A DNA stretch of 64,000 bases from Gigantopelta aegis (lineage: Eukaryota > Mollusca > Gastropoda > Neomphalida > Peltospiridae): positions 9,336,316-9,400,315 of the forward strand of contig NC_054699.1 in assembly GCF_016097555.1 (NCBI RefSeq), given 5' to 3'. Below the pieces are notes generated by a model. The model had not been told where the DNA came from, ran no database searches, and saw nothing but the letters and a program-made list of their open reading frames with translations. Made by a program: the position numbers and the translations under genes. Shown one piece after another: positions 1-11,350 of this stretch. Each line of letters begins with the position of its first letter. The stretch's first letter is position 1.

Positions 1-520
1 TTGTATACAAAATGAGATTTAATCTACATAAATTGATTGTAATTTGTTAAGAAACTTTTTCATTTACGCTGTAAATGTTTTACCAAACTTTATTAATTAT
101 GAACTTAGGCCCTTTCGACGCAAACGGACCATAAAGTGCTGTGCTTGGTTTTTAATCGCCCAACTTATTACTTTACTCTGTTATTCTAAATACGGTTACG
201 TACGCCCCCCCCCCCCCCCATCACCCGCACCCTTCAAAAAAAAAAAATAATAATAATAAATAAATAAATAATAAATAAATAAATAAATAAATAAAATAAA
301 AATAAAAATTTAAATACCAACGGTCCACCTTATTAAATTTAGATAAGGTTACAAAGGTTAGTTTTTTGGGGTTTTTTTTGTTAGCCATTGTTGGTCCTAT
401 CACGAGGAATTCGCAACCCCCAACACCACATTAAAAATTTACAGACGCCGACGTGTTACCGAAGGTTCTATATACCACAGAAGACTTCAGCTGGGGTTTA
501 CGGTCTTTATTCAGGGATCA
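1..520. other. AT-rich intergenic DNA, no gene seen
   Basis: No coding or RNA gene is recognisable. The stretch holds a C-tract near 206-219, then an A-run and a TAAA-type microsatellite to about 305. The short open frames across it consist of low-complexity translation and resemble no family known to me. Confidence 0.6.
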
Positions 521-532
521 CCTGGAGAGATG

Positions 533-848
533 GGGGCTGGACGTAGCCCAGTGGTAAAGCGCTTGCTTGATGCGCGGTCGGTTTAGGATCAATTCCCATC
601 GGTGGCCCATTGGGCTATTTCTCGTTCCAACTGGTGTAACAAAGGCCATGGTATGTGCTATCCTGTCTATGGGATGGTGCATATAAAGATCCCTTGCTGC
701 TAATCGAAAAGAGTAGCCCATGAAATGGCGACAGCGGGTTTCCTCTCTATATATATGTGTGGTCCTTTACCACATGTTTGACGCCATATAACTTTAAATA
801 CAATGTGTTGAGTGCGTCGTTAAATAACACATTTCCTTCCATTTCCTT
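533..848 (+). mobile_element. SINE-A, full copy with target-site duplication
   Basis: tRNA-derived SINE. The head has an A-box-like 'agcccagtggtaaagcgc' and a B-box-like segment near 587-599. It is followed by the core shared by all SINEs here (ATCCTGTCTATGGGATGGTG, then GATCCCTTGCTGCTAATCG) and a tail ending TGCGTCGTTAAATAA plus ATTTCCTTCC repeats. The 12-bp duplication CCTGGAGAGATG lies at 521-532 and 849-860, which marks a clean target-primed insertion. Non-coding; such elements depend on a LINE for movement. Confidence 0.9.
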
Positions 849-1493
849 CCTGGAGAGATGAGAAGATCACGATGTTTATAAAAACATACATTCTTACACA
901 AATAACGACCCGACTGTGGGTCAGGTCGTCCGAATAATGATGCTGGTTGTGTTACATCATTAATAACCTGTGCTGTTAATAATTGTGCTGTGCAGAACTT
1001 GATCACATATAAACTTGCAACGCAGAAAAGCACCTCTGTCTTGCTTGAATGTTTAAAAGTCTCCGACTCCAGAGAACACTAGGCAACAAACAATAGATGA
1101 GCTTCTACTGAACGACTACCTGGCCTGAACACTGAGTTGAGGGTGAATACAACCCAAGCTGACAATACTAATGACACAGGAAAAACAATAGAAACAAAAT
1201 AAGAGACAGCTTTGTACTACATTGTATTAGAGTTAGAAAGAATAAAATATATGTAAACTGTTTCAAAATTGTAGTGTATGTAAAATGCAATTTAAAACAA
1301 GAAAGTGCATTAAATATACATAGATATAGTAGTGGTCAAAAAGGCTAGATGCTACTAGAGAACATGTACAACTGAAGCAAACTCAGGGCAGACTCTTTAG
1401 ATAATTTAAATAATTGTACTTAGAAAATTATCCGCACACAGCACACACAAAATAAAGTAAACAAAACCCATCGCTGTATCGGAACGGATATGA

Positions 1494-1849
1494 GTAAAGT
1501 AAAATTTGATTTATTTAACGACGCCACTAGAGCACATTTTTTATCTTATCATCGGCTATTGGACGTCAAACATATGGTCATTCTCACATATTTTTTTTTA
1601 GAGGAAACCCGCTGTCGCCACATATGCTACTTTTTTACGACAGGCAGCAAGGCCTTTATTGAACCAGTTATGGATCACTGGTCGGTACAAGTGGTTTACA
1701 CCTACCCATTGAGCTTTGCGGAGCACTCACTCAGGGTTTGGAGCCAGTATCTGGATTACAAATCCCATGCCTCGACTGGGATCCGAACCCAGTATCTACC
1801 AGCCTGTAGACCGATGACCTAACCACGACGCCACCGAGGCCGATAAGGG
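1494..1849 (-). mobile_element. SINE-B, full copy with target-site duplication
   Basis: Minus-strand SINE whose tRNA-like head lies at the right end (about 1760-1842; reads CCTCGGTGGCGTCGTGGTTA on the minus strand, with a B-box like GGTTCGGATCCCA). The body carries the shared core and the tail runs to about 1510. The 10-bp duplication ACGGATATGA is present at 1484-1493 and 1850-1859. Confidence 0.88.
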
Positions 1850-1861
1850 ACGGATATGAAG

Positions 1862-2168
1862 AGCGGGACGTATGTAACCCAGTGGTAAAGCGGTCGGTCT
1901 GGGGTCGATCCCCGTCGGTGGCCCAATGGGCTATTTCTCGGTTCAGTGCACCACGACTGGTATATCAAAGGCCGTGGTAAGTGCTATCCTGTCTGTGAGA
2001 TGGTAATATAAAGACCCCTTGCTAAGTACTAATGGAAATTGTAGGAGGTTTTCTTTCAAAAACTATCTATCAAAATTACCGAATGTTTGACATCCAATAG
2101 CCGATGATTAATAAATCAATGTGCTCTAGTGGTGTCGTTAAACAAAAACAAACAAACAAACAAACAAA
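1862..2168 (+). mobile_element. SINE-A variant with tail 2
   Basis: It has the same tRNA-like head and core as the copy at 533. It ends in a different tail (CCGATGATTAATAAATCAAT, then GTGCTCTAGTGGTGTCGTTA) followed by an AAAC microsatellite. Part of the head is missing near 1890, so the copy is somewhat decayed. Confidence 0.8.
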
Positions 2169-2590
2169 GTATTCGAATAACGCGACTAAAAATAATTTGC
2201 ATCTTTTGATCATGAATGCAGATTCAATTAACGTTGTAAATAGAGCTATGTTTTTCCTTTAGGCCTATATTTTTCTAATGTCTACTTAAGTTCACAAAAG
2301 ATAAGGTACTGTAATTTATTTTCATCAATAAAGAAAATAATAATTAACCTAAAATCAAAATTCTAATTACCGGCTGACAGTCAATAATATGGTCTGGAAA
2401 TTTCAGTGGTGGTTTAATTTTTACGTTCTTTTTACAGCGGTATTTTGATTGTAATTATTATTATCTTTATTGGTGAAAATAAACTACCGACATCTTCTTT
2501 ATTGGCGGATTCAGAGGGGGTTGTCACAGATGAAACATCCAGGTTCCTGTGTGATTAATTGCCTTCTTAACATAAGCGTACGAGACAGGA
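2169..2590. other. AT-rich intergenic stretch, nothing recognised
   Basis: Low-GC DNA without an open frame of note and without a repeat I can pair inside this window. Confidence 0.5.
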
Positions 2591-2594
2591 GGGC

Positions 2595-2890
2595 GGGCGG
2601 GGGGGGGGGGGAGCACCCCCCCCCCCCCCCAGTGCTGGAACAAACCTCAAATTTGGGCAAAATTGAAACAGATATTCGGGAAAAAGGTGTTAACTTAAGA
2701 CTTTTTTACCATATATTTCCGTCATTCTACCCTCAAAATTAGTTGTAATCCATTTTAAAATGCGTAGTGATTCGTTTGCAACCCTATATAGCTGTTTGGT
2801 AGTAATGTTAATATAAATAAACGTTATTATTCAAATTCGGGCATTTTCGTTTAAATCGGGCACAAGACCTCTTTACGAAAACAGGAGCCT
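2595..2890. repeat. Dispersed repeat X, copy 1
   Basis: Begins with adjoining G and C tracts. It shares an ordered set of blocks (CCTCAAATTTGGGCAAAA, then TTTACCATATATTTCC, then a CGGGCATTTTCGTTTAA block) with 3380-3640 and with 50100-50306 plus 50871-50945. No coding content; probably a non-autonomous element bounded by the poly-C/G tracts. Confidence 0.65.
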
Positions 2891-3379
2891 GTACGCCTAT
2901 GCTTTTTAATGACTTTTTTAAATACATTATTCTCAACATACAATACTAAATTGTCCAGAAAACGCGTCTTTGGGCATCTTTATTTTAAATATGTTCGGAA
3001 AGCATGCTCCTGAATCCCCCCCCCCCCTCCCCTCCACTTAGATCGTGATCCCTTCGGAAGCTCGGATCATTGCCCTTTTGAAATTTTTTTTAGACTGCTT
3101 CCACCCATTGCAAAAATCCGGATCCACTCGTGTACACATAAAGCCTGCAAGCCATAATATTTCCAATAAAAATGGGTAGTCTGAGGGGGCAACGTTTTAA
3201 AAAAGGACATCTATACAATAATCAAAAGTACTCTAGCAAGCATTATAGCCTATATGCAATACTCTTCCAAAACACAAGCTGGCGAATATATATTACATGC
3301 CTGCCTTCCCTCCCCCTCCTCCCCTCCCTCACGACATACAAATAAATTAATTGCTTTTATTTGCTACACATTGGAGTTT

Positions 3380-3640
3380 TTGGGGAATTCCAGGGCTGGA
3401 GAAAATCCTCAAATTTGGGCAAAAAAGATGGAGATATTTAGGCAAAACTATCTTGCCTATATATATTTTTATCATGGATGTCTGTCATTCTATCCATAAT
3501 ATTAGCTGTAATTCATGTAAAAATGCCTAAAGAATAATTAATGAATCGTTTGAAACCCTATAAATATAGCTGCTTGGAAGTAATATTATTATCCAGATTC
3601 GGGCATTTTGTTTTAACTCTGTCAAAAATCAGCACAACGG
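3380..3640. repeat. Dispersed repeat X, copy 2
   Basis: Diverged second copy of the repeat at 2595, in the same orientation and block order (CCTCAAATTTGGGCAAAA near 3402, CAGATTCGGGCATTTTGTT near 3594). The sequence between the copies (2891-3380) holds C-rich tracts and no gene. Confidence 0.6.
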
Positions 3641-4260
3641 AGATTCAGCGATCGTCACACTGTATTACGGCATCGACAAGAAGCGGTGATCGACCAGTAG
3701 AAGACGGAGGAGGCGACCTAAGACTACCCGGGGGGGGGGCTAACTTGGCGGCTCAACCGCCAGGGGCGGCCCCACCTGTTCCGAAGAGGAGGACGAGACC
3801 GACAGGGACGGTGCAGGGGGATCCAAAGCACCGGGGGCGGTTCCTTCTGCGTCGCTGCCCCCACCTACTTGACCGAAGCACTCGTCGGACATGTGGTCAT
3901 TAGTGACCCACCAGCTAGTCCACCAGCGTCTCCGAGAGTTGTTGTTGCCCCAGCGGCGGTCCGTGGAGTGAGCAACAATGGCACCAGCTTCCATCCAGAC
4001 AAGGGAAGTAAGTACCAGCTACAAGGAGCTCACCACTCGGACAAGCTTTACGTGACAGCAAGTGTTCTTGATGCCATCCATGGACAATACGACCATCCAC
4101 CGTATTTTAAAGATGGTGTTACAAGGCGACTACCTTAGAGTCATCGACAAGTGCCGTGTCGACCTGACTGAAGGATTCCCCAACTTCAGATCAGTTCGCC
4201 ATGAGTCCCGCGACGCAACCTTACCTAGGACAGGTAACCTCCTTTTTTGGGCTTAGTTGG
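3640..4260 (+). other. GC-rich unclassified segment with open frames
   Basis: This block is clearly richer in GC than its surroundings and has overlapping plus-strand open frames (3541-3903, 3869-4138, 4062-4256). Translations are rich in Pro, Arg, Ala and Gly in the first part and look more protein-like later (for example HHSDKLYVTASVLDAIHGQY). I do not recognise a domain. Its isolation in repeat-rich DNA and the LINE-like tail that follows make a decayed retroelement coding piece likelier than a host exon. Confidence 0.35.
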
Positions 4261-4499
4261 ACTTTACATTTTTCGGCCGCGGCTCAAAATTGTTATGTTT
4301 ATTTTTTTTTAAATAGTCCAAGGCACTTTACTTTGGCGCCCGTTCAATTGCTCAAATCACATTAAAACCTTTTAGGCCGAGCACTCAAAAATATTTTTGG
4401 TTTTAATTTCTTAGTCAGGACATGGTTATGATGCAGGTTATTCTCCGTAGGACCTTACTAAATTTTTTATTCCAAATTCCGCCCACTTCAAACTTACAC

Positions 4500-4645
4500 C
4501 CCCCCCCCCCCCCCCCCCCCCCCCCACCCCTGTCCCGGACTTAGTCACTGGCGAAAGTCAGAGATTAAGCCCGTGATAGGCGTGCGTGAAGCCTTCGTGG
4601 CACATATGCACGTAAATACTTTACCATACCATACCATCAAGGATT
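4500..4645 (+). repeat. Retroelement-like 3' tail with poly-C tract
   Basis: A long C tract (about 4500-4525) leads into a block ending CACATATGCACGTAAATACT and a short ACCAT microsatellite. The same kind of ending (TGTGCACGTAAAACCCTATG, then an ATGAC microsatellite) occurs at 23640-23815, so both look like LINE-type 3' ends with simple-repeat tails. Family not identified. Confidence 0.45.
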
Positions 4646-4945
4646 TTGTTTACGTATCTAGAGTTTGATTCTGGGTGAATTTTAGCGTTAGTTAATTGAC
4701 TTTTGTCAGTGTTGTTACTATCAAGCATATCTTGTAAATAAGCATGCTAGACTATTTTGTGTTGTGTTTGTAGCTCTTTGCTACAGGATACTGCATCATA
4801 CAATATAGATCATGATTCTTCTACATTTTCTAGGTACATAAAATATTTACAAATATTTGTATGTATGTTATTTATAAGTGGTTAGCGCCCCAGTTCAATA
4901 CGGCCCAAGATGATCACACTCCACCAAAATGTGGTGAACCGTCAG

Positions 4946-5249
4946 TTAAAGTTTGTTTTGTTTAATGACACCACTAGAGCACATTGATTAAGTAATCATC
5001 GGCTATGGGATAACAAACATTTGGTAATTCTGATACGTAGTTACATTTTCCCATTAGCAGCAAAGGATCGTTTATATGCACTTTCCCACAGACAAGAAAG
5101 CACATACCATGGTCTTTGACTAGTTGTGGTGCACTGGTTGGAATGATTAAAAAGAAGCAATCAGATGAATGGATCCACCGAGGTCGTTCAATCCTGCGAC
5201 ACATGTACCTCAGGCGAGCACTCAACCGACTGAGCTAAATCCTACTACC
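4946..5249 (-). mobile_element. SINE-C with imperfect target-site duplication
   Basis: Minus-strand SINE with a third kind of tRNA-like head (TTTAGCTCAGTCGGTTGAGT on the minus strand, right end), the shared core in the middle and tail 2 on the left. Flanks TGAACCGTCAG (4935-4945) and TGAACCATCAG (5250-5260) match at 10 of 11 positions. Confidence 0.82.
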
Positions 5250-5260
5250 TGAACCATCAG

Positions 5261-5416
5261 CAGGACCGCAGTTGCCCCCCCACCCCCCCCGAAAAAATCC
5301 GGAAAGTATTATAGAAACTTAAAGAAAATTCTCTTCTTAACTGTTTAAGGAGTTTTAGACTATTAACTACTCAGTTGCCCCCCCCCCCCCAAAAAAAAAT
5401 CCTAGCTACGGCCCTG
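5261..5416. mobile_element. MITE with CAGGGCCGTAGCTAG end, copy 1
   Basis: Same family as the intact copy at 22116-22289: poly-C blocks flank a core containing GTTTAAGGAGTTTTAGACTA. The right end CTAGCTACGGCCCTG (5402-5416) is complete, while the left terminal repeat is shortened and diverged. It abuts the right target duplication of the SINE to its left. Confidence 0.7.
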
Positions 5417-5850
5417 ATCGGTGTACACTGCATGACACAAAAATAATTTCTTCCTGCACTGCCTGAAAGAGGACTGCCACTCTCTCAGGACTGGCTTGAC
5501 AGAATGAAGCTTGTTCGTAACCACACCGTTTCAAATACCATGTCAAGTTGAAAAATTATATTGGTTAATATTATTCTTTTAAAAAGATCAATGTAAGGCA
5601 CACCAACTCCGGAGTCTTGGCAGTTGTATCTGCTTTTTATTACCCCTGATGCCAGTGTGACTGGGCACCTCTAACAGAATACAATATCGTTATTATCAAT
5701 AGATTAAATAAAAAACATTTTCATATCAACATCCCAAGTAAGGGATGTTATAGCTTCAAATTTTGTAAAGCTTGCTGACCCGAAAGCAAGTCCGTAAAAA
5801 TTATATATTTGGATTCCACAGAATCCTTAATTTGTTTAACTTTTAGGGAT

Positions 5851-6246
5851 TCAGTCATTGCCCAGGATTCCAAAGTTAAAAAAAATAGATGCCGATAATC
5901 TCATAGAAAATATTGCAACTGATGAAAAAACTGTAGCACAAGTCACATAATACACATCCTGTGATCTGTTCGTATAAACAAGAATGTAACGACGGTGCCT
6001 CTCTTGAATTTCTATGAAGTGCTGTTTATAAATAACTGAATATGTGCGATCCTTTTTCAGATACATGAGATCAAATATAATTTTAGGTGGTTTGATACAC
6101 CAACGAACTAAAAACCTGAAGTAATCTTCTTTTTTGTAAAACAGCTTTGTTTTGGAGCTCACAAGCGATTTGAATCCGTAATTTATGTATACTGATGCGG
6201 ATCGAGGATAGTTAAAGGGATGGTTGAACAATTGTAAAAAGGACAA
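5851..6246 (-). pseudogene. LINE ribonuclease H fragment, decayed
   Basis: A 131-codon minus-strand open frame. Its middle (IYKQHFIEIQERHRRYILVY, then TNRSQD...TCATVF...MRL..SASIF) resembles the start of the RNase H domain of a LINE type common in molluscs. In intact relatives the first catalytic aspartate sits in a YTDGS motif; here it reads YTNRS, so that residue is lost. The reading ends near SASIF, where the domain should continue, so this is a truncated remnant of a plain non-LTR retrotransposon. No poly-A or target duplication was found. Confidence 0.65.
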
Positions 6247-6948
6247 CTGGACGTTTGCCGTATAATAGAGACCCCGATGGTAGTAAGATATTTAGGGAGT
6301 TTGGGAGTATGCAACACCCTCACCCCAACTCCCCGACACATTTTGAAATATAGATGCTCGAAGACGACGTTTTACGGCAATTTAGTGTTGTTTTGCGACT
6401 GTTTTATTTGGGACATTATGTGTGCTAATTGGTGATGTTTATCAATTATATAATATGATTAATGGGCAGGTGATGGCAGATTCAAGAGGGCATTAGAGGA
6501 TTGCTCCTGTGTGTGTGTGTTTTGTGTTTTAAAAAGAAAGAAAAAAAGGGTATGTTCATGTCTGCTACTCAGTATTAGATCGAGGTATGCAACTAATTTA
6601 ATACGTAAAGTATTTTCTTTTATTTCCATCTCTTGTTAAGTTAGACTTATACTTCACCGCCGACTCTTGTCGGCGAGTAGTTGACTCGCCCAGTTCTGGT
6701 TCTGTTCAAACCTAATACTCATTTTTCAGTGAAGTCAGTGGACAGGTCTGACAATTGTTGGTCTGTGGGATGCAGGATCGCGTCCCCGTACTGTATCCCA
6801 GTCATCGCGCCTCGCCTCAACACGGGCAGGAACATTCAGACTCGGAGGCCTCCATCGTATCAGTCGTGTTCGATAACATTAATTTAGGATATCTGAGTGC
6901 TGCCCGATTCGCTTCCCGTGTCATTGCATAGTCCCGTGATTCACCAGT
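6247..6948. other. Intergenic DNA, nothing recognised
   Basis: Contains a short GT run near 6510 and moderately GC-rich sequence from 6650 to 6940 with a short open frame. I see no known family in it. Confidence 0.4.
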
Positions 6949-7080
6949 CAGTGGCGTAGGAAGGTGCCAAAAAGTGGATGGGTGGAGGTGTGTGTGTGGG
7001 GGGGGGGGGGGAGACACACACACACACACATCATAGCAGCAGCAACAAAGGCGCCCCTCGCCCGCGCTTCCTACGCCAGT
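6949..7080. mobile_element. Small MITE with AGTGGCGTAGGAAG termini
   Basis: Left end CAGTGGCGTAGGAAG and right end CTTCCTACGCCAGT form near-perfect terminal inverted repeats of about 14 bp around a G tract and an AC microsatellite. Non-coding. The superfamily is not certain; the CAGTGGCGTAG terminus is of hAT type. Confidence 0.65.
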
Positions 7081-7692
7081 TCCAGTTAATACATCTGCAT
7101 GATTCCAATCATTGACAGTCCATCCAATATTCTACCCAATCTAATTTCTAGAGTGATTTCGGTTCAAAAGGATCCCTACCCGCATATATTAGTCCTTGGG
7201 CCAGATACCGAAACCCTCTCCCCCCCCCCCCCCCCCCCCCCCGGGATTTTTGGAGAGAAGTATTTTTAGATACCTCATTATATATGAATTTAATATCTGC
7301 TTGTCTGCAGCAAAAATGTTGGTGGATTAAAAAAATATCACCATTTGAATGGGGGTACCGTTGCACATTTTGTGTCCCCAAAACACTATATTGAAAAAGT
7401 AAATATAGTGATAAAGTTGTCATCCACATAAATTTTTAACAGATATGAGGCCAAAATGAATGATATTCATCCTATACTAGATGTTAATAGTAAGAAACCA
7501 AATAACAATGCAATATGTGGTATGAATAATCATATACTCATCAGCAAAAGTTAAGCAATGCCTGAAATGCATTATTTTCTATATTTACACATATTTTGGG
7601 CTGCTTGAACCTTTTACTATTAAAAATTGCACTGTATTTAATATATTGAGGCAGCATTATTCAAATATGGTTCAGTATATCTGCCTATACTA

Positions 7693-8079
7693 TACTCAAC
7701 AAAATTAATTAAGGTCCAATAGATATTTTAGCATTTTTCTTTAAATATGGGGGAAAATACAACTTCTTCAGTTGAAAGTTGTCAGCATTGTGGCATGTTC
7801 TTGAACTTAATGACTTAAATAACATTTTTGAGGGAACACAATAACAAAAAACATTCTGAACAAATGTGTAACAAATACTTGCCTAATGCTCATTTCAATA
7901 TTTTTCATAAGTATGTGAAATACCCAGTGTTTTTTGCGTGTATAACCAGTAAAAGTTTACTGAAACAATGTATAGAAGCCATATATATGACCAAAACATG
8001 CTAAAATAATATGACAGTAACAAAGAATTATATTATAATATAAGAAAGTTTACTAGCCCTTAATTAATTTTGTTGAGTA
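7693..8079. mobile_element. TA-flanked MITE (Tc1/mariner-like ends)
   Basis: Perfect 22-bp terminal inverted repeats (TACTCAACAAAATTAATTAA plus GG, mirrored at 8058-8079), flanked by TA at 7691-7692 and 8080-8081. The 387-bp body has no open frame. Inserted into the left arm of the older element. Confidence 0.88.
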
Positions 8080-8746
8080 TACATGTATGTGTATCAATAT
8101 TATGAATATGTCCCTCTTTACTAAACATCAGTGTTAAAAATTTAAAGCATCAGTTTTGTGTACCTACCATAATTTCTTTTGCATTACATGTACAAGTCAT
8201 CTATCTCACAAAAGTTCATCTTATACTAGACTGTGTTTGTAATATTTTTTGATTTGCCGTTATATTTACATTGTGCTTAACTTATGCTCAGGTGTATATA
8301 ATTAGTTTCTACATCAAATATTGTCTAGGAAAGTTTTGACTTCCTTTCATATTCCTTTGCATTTTCATGCAATTAAAATATGTCTGTCATGTTCACACTT
8401 TCTGGTATTCTCCTTCTCCAGACTCTGCTCTGGTTCTCCCATCAATATGTCCATCAGCGTTCATAGTATAATATCACTATTTCATCTCTAGTGTTCCTTC
8501 TAAAATTTCTCAACCATATGACAATTTGGTTGAGGAATAGCCTGGACTGTCTGGCATGACTGATACCAAATGACAACTTGGCAATTTGTTCTCTTTATGT
8601 GCATTGTCAGAGCATTCTCAGTGAATACATACATGTAGAGTAGAGTGGAGAAGGCTGATTTACACTCTACTGTAGTTCAATATTATCATCGTTGGTTTGG
8701 CAACAAACATTTCCAGATATTTCTCAGGTCATGATGTGTTTGTATG

Positions 8747-9203
8747 TTATTCGCTCCTGCACTCCCATAGAGAAGGTATATGAAGTGATCTGCTTCTTAA
8801 ATATATGAACATCAATTTTTGCTGAACTTCATGAGCTAACAACATTTCAAGGAAGTCTTGGTGTTGCTTGAGAATATTCAAAACCTCCAGTTTTCCATTC
8901 TGCATAAAAGCACTGTTGGTATCATAGCCAGTAATGGCAAGCACAGCTGGAATTGCTAGTTGGTATCTTCCCTGCATTCTTAATGATGCTGTGCACATCT
9001 ATAAGATGCCTCTTGTTGCCAAGTTGAGTGTATAAAAAAAAATTGTATCTGGGATGGTGAACTGGCAGCAATGTACAGACATTGAAGTATAATCTTTGTT
9101 TCTGCATCTTCTTGTGTACTTTACAACAGCCCAGATATGTACTTTGTCTCGCAGATAGAACCCTCTTCCCAAGAAGCTGAGGGCAGAGTTTTCTTTTTCT
9201 CAT
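8747..9203 (-). pseudogene. Decayed transposon-associated coding remnant
   Basis: Two overlapping minus-strand open frames share a region reading HLIDVHSIIKNAG in one frame and IPAVLAITGYDTNSAF...GK in the other. The pattern 'P-x-hAhTGxDxxSAF-x-GK' resembles a protein family often found in invertebrate repeats that I cannot name with certainty. The continuous match changes frame near 8960, so it is broken. Further minus-strand frames to about 9660 may belong to the same decayed gene. Confidence 0.4.
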
Positions 9204-9750
9204 TTAAAAGGTCTTCCAGTCTCTTAAGACCTTTGTAGGGATTTCTTGATCAAGTGTGGCTTGGAAGAACCCCTTTCACATGAGAAATTTAGTGCCAAAC
9301 CACAAATGCTGTTATTATGCTACTGTGGATTATTTGCAAACCTTCCATCCAGTAGATATTCCCTGAAAATATGCTGTACCAATAGAGCAAATTGGAAGAG
9401 AGCAAATTGCCATGGTCTCATATTAGTCATATCACAAAGTCCAGGGTATTCTTCAACCACATAGAAATGGCTGAGAAATGTCCAAAGAAATACTGAAGCT
9501 GAATTGGATGGTTTGTGATCTGATAATGCAAGAGCTGTTGACATATTGAGGGAGGAACAAGAGCAAAGGCCCAGAGGAAAAATAAAAAATTACAGATATT
9601 GTGAACATAATAAACATTATATTTGAGTCAGATGATAAGACTGAAATAGGAAAGAAAGTCAAGTGCTAGATATGCCTGATGACTATATCTGATGTCAATT
9701 ATATAAACCTAAGCATAAATTAAGCACAATTTAAATACAAATATGTTTTA

Positions 9751-11350
9751 CTACTCAAAAGAATTTAAGGGTCAGACGATATTTTCGACATTATTTTCTG
9801 AATGTCAATTATATTAGCTAGACCATAATGTCACGCATGGTATTGTTCCATTTTGACGAAAGTGGGTCTAAGCAACCCATAAATGAATAAAATCCACTGT
9901 CATTGACACTGTCGACTAGTTCTAATGGCGAAAACATGCTTACATTTGCACGTAAATTAGGGCGAAAGCGAAAGGTCTGCTAAGTGCCCATAACTTGCTT
10001 TTTCACAAAGCGCTTCATTTGCACGCTTTGCATGTGTATTCCATGTTCCCAATGCTGAATTTCCGTATAATTGGAGCTTGCGTTCGTGTACGGTGCACAC
10101 TCCAAATTCGACAATGGTACGACATCAACTGACTATCGAAAATCGAGGAAGGGTTATTGCTTGGCTTCAGGATGGCAATACGCAAAGAAATGTTGCTCTG
10201 AGACTTGGTGTCAGTCAGAGTGTCGTTGGTCGACTGTGGCAACGGTACCAAGCAACGAATTCTGTTCGAAGTCGTCCACGTTCGGGAAGACCCCGAAGCA
10301 CTACAAATAGAGAGGACCGCTACATCACCAATATGGCTCTACGTCAACGTACAACCACTGCACGCCGATTACGTGACAATCTGCGGACTGCGACTGGAAC
10401 TCGAGTGTCTGATCAAACCATACGCAATCGTCTGAGAGCCAATAATCTACGCTGCCGTCGCCAGGCTGTTCGACCACCACTCCTACCACGTCACAGAACG
10501 GCCAGACGTCACTGGTGCACGCCTCATCTGCGGTGGCAACGTCTTCAGTGGGGTCGAGTGATGTTCACTGATGAGTCCAGGTTTAGTCTCCAGTTCAACG
10601 ACGGTCGGGTTCGTGTCTACAGACGTCCTGGGGAACGCTTCGCTGATGTTAACGTTAGACAACGTCACCGGTTCGGTGGTGGCAGCGTCATGGTGTGGGG
10701 CGGCATCTCTATCCACCACAGGACCCCCCTCTATGTGGTGGATGGCAATCTGAATGGAATCCGCTATCTGAATGAGATTATCCGGCCGTTGGTTCTCCCA
10801 GGCCTTCAGCAGATTGACGGCGGGGCAGTTCTGCAGGATGACAATGCCAGACCCCACCGCGCCAGTGTGGTAACGGACTTTCTCAGACAACAAGGTATCG
10901 CCAGGATGGATTGGCCAGCATATTCGCCTGACTTGGCCCCAATAGAGTACGCTTGGGACGAATTAGGCAGGAGAGTTCGGGATAACCATGCCCCTCCGGC
11001 CAACCTTCATGATCTGGGTCAACTTCTTATGGCAGAGTGGCAGGCCATTCCCCAAGAGTTCTTCAGACGTCTGATCAACAGCATGAGGCAACGATGTGTC
11101 GAGTGTATTCGCGCCAGGGGTGGATTCACACACTATTAAACGAATGTTCTAATGTGTAAAATCCATGTTTGACAACCTTCAACTTTGACAGCATGTCATG
11201 TGACTTTCTTGTATACAGTGACGTTTATTTGTGTTTTTTTGTAAATATGGAACAATAAATTAAATTTTTGGTGTAGTTTACATCATCAATCTAATACACT
11301 CTGAAACTTATTTGGTTATAAATTTTTGACCCTTAAATTCTTTTGAGTAG
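9751..11350 (+). mobile_element. Tc1-like DNA transposon, apparently complete
   Basis: A 1600-bp element with terminal inverted repeats (CTACTCAAAAGAATTTAAGG at 9751, mirrored at 11331-11350; identity extends to about 25 bp) and a TA duplication at 9749-9750 and 11351-11352. It contains one uninterrupted transposase gene. Joining the flanks restores a copy of the surrounding older element's arm, which confirms the boundaries. Confidence 0.93.
10114..11139 (+). CDS. Tc1-like transposase, DD34E, intact
   Basis: Cut-and-paste transposase of the Tc1/mariner superfamily, acting on the TA-flanked element that contains it. The 341-residue frame starts at the first ATG (MVRHQLTIENRG). The N-terminal part is a paired-like DNA-binding region: a first helix-turn-helix around GNTQRNVALRLGVSQSVVG, a basic RPRSGRPR linker, then a second helix-turn-helix around RLRDNLRTATG.RVSDQTIRN. 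The catalytic domain has FTDESRF (first Asp), LQDDNARPH (second Asp) and SPDLAPIEYAWDEL (Glu); 34 residues separate the second Asp and the Glu, and GG.SVMVWGGIS is the expected block between the two Asp. Length is normal for the family. An in-frame TTG extends the frame upstream to 10078, but ATG at 10114 gives the usual start. No stops or frameshifts seen. Confidence 0.93.
   Translation: MVRHQLTIENRGRVIAWLQDGNTQRNVALRLGVSQSVVGRLWQRYQATNSVRSRPRSGRPRSTTNREDRYITNMALRQRTTTARRLRDNLRTATGTRVSDQTIRNRLRANNLRCRRQAVRPPLLPRHRTARRHWCTPHLRWQRLQWGRVMFTDESRFSLQFNDGRVRVYRRPGERFADVNVRQRHRFGGGSVMVWGGISIHHRTPLYVVDGNLNGIRYLNEIIRPLVLPGLQQIDGGAVLQDDNARPHRASVVTDFLRQQGIARMDWPAYSPDLAPIEYAWDELGRRVRDNHAPPANLHDLGQLLMAEWQAIPQEFFRRLINSMRQRCVECIRARGGFTHY

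Noticed and set aside
44-403. Short frames with proline or phenylalanine/leucine runs
   Set aside because: Produced by the C tract and the TAAA microsatellite.
533-620. tRNA genes at SINE heads
   Set aside because: Promoter-like A and B boxes are present, but the cloverleaf is not complete and each head continues into a SINE body.
10078-10113. Upstream extension of the transposase to a TTG codon
   Set aside because: The extension has no ATG and is not part of the usual Tc1 N terminus; the frame starts normally at ATG 10114.
10483-10893. Minus-strand frame inside the transposase
   Set aside because: Shadow of the real gene on the other strand.
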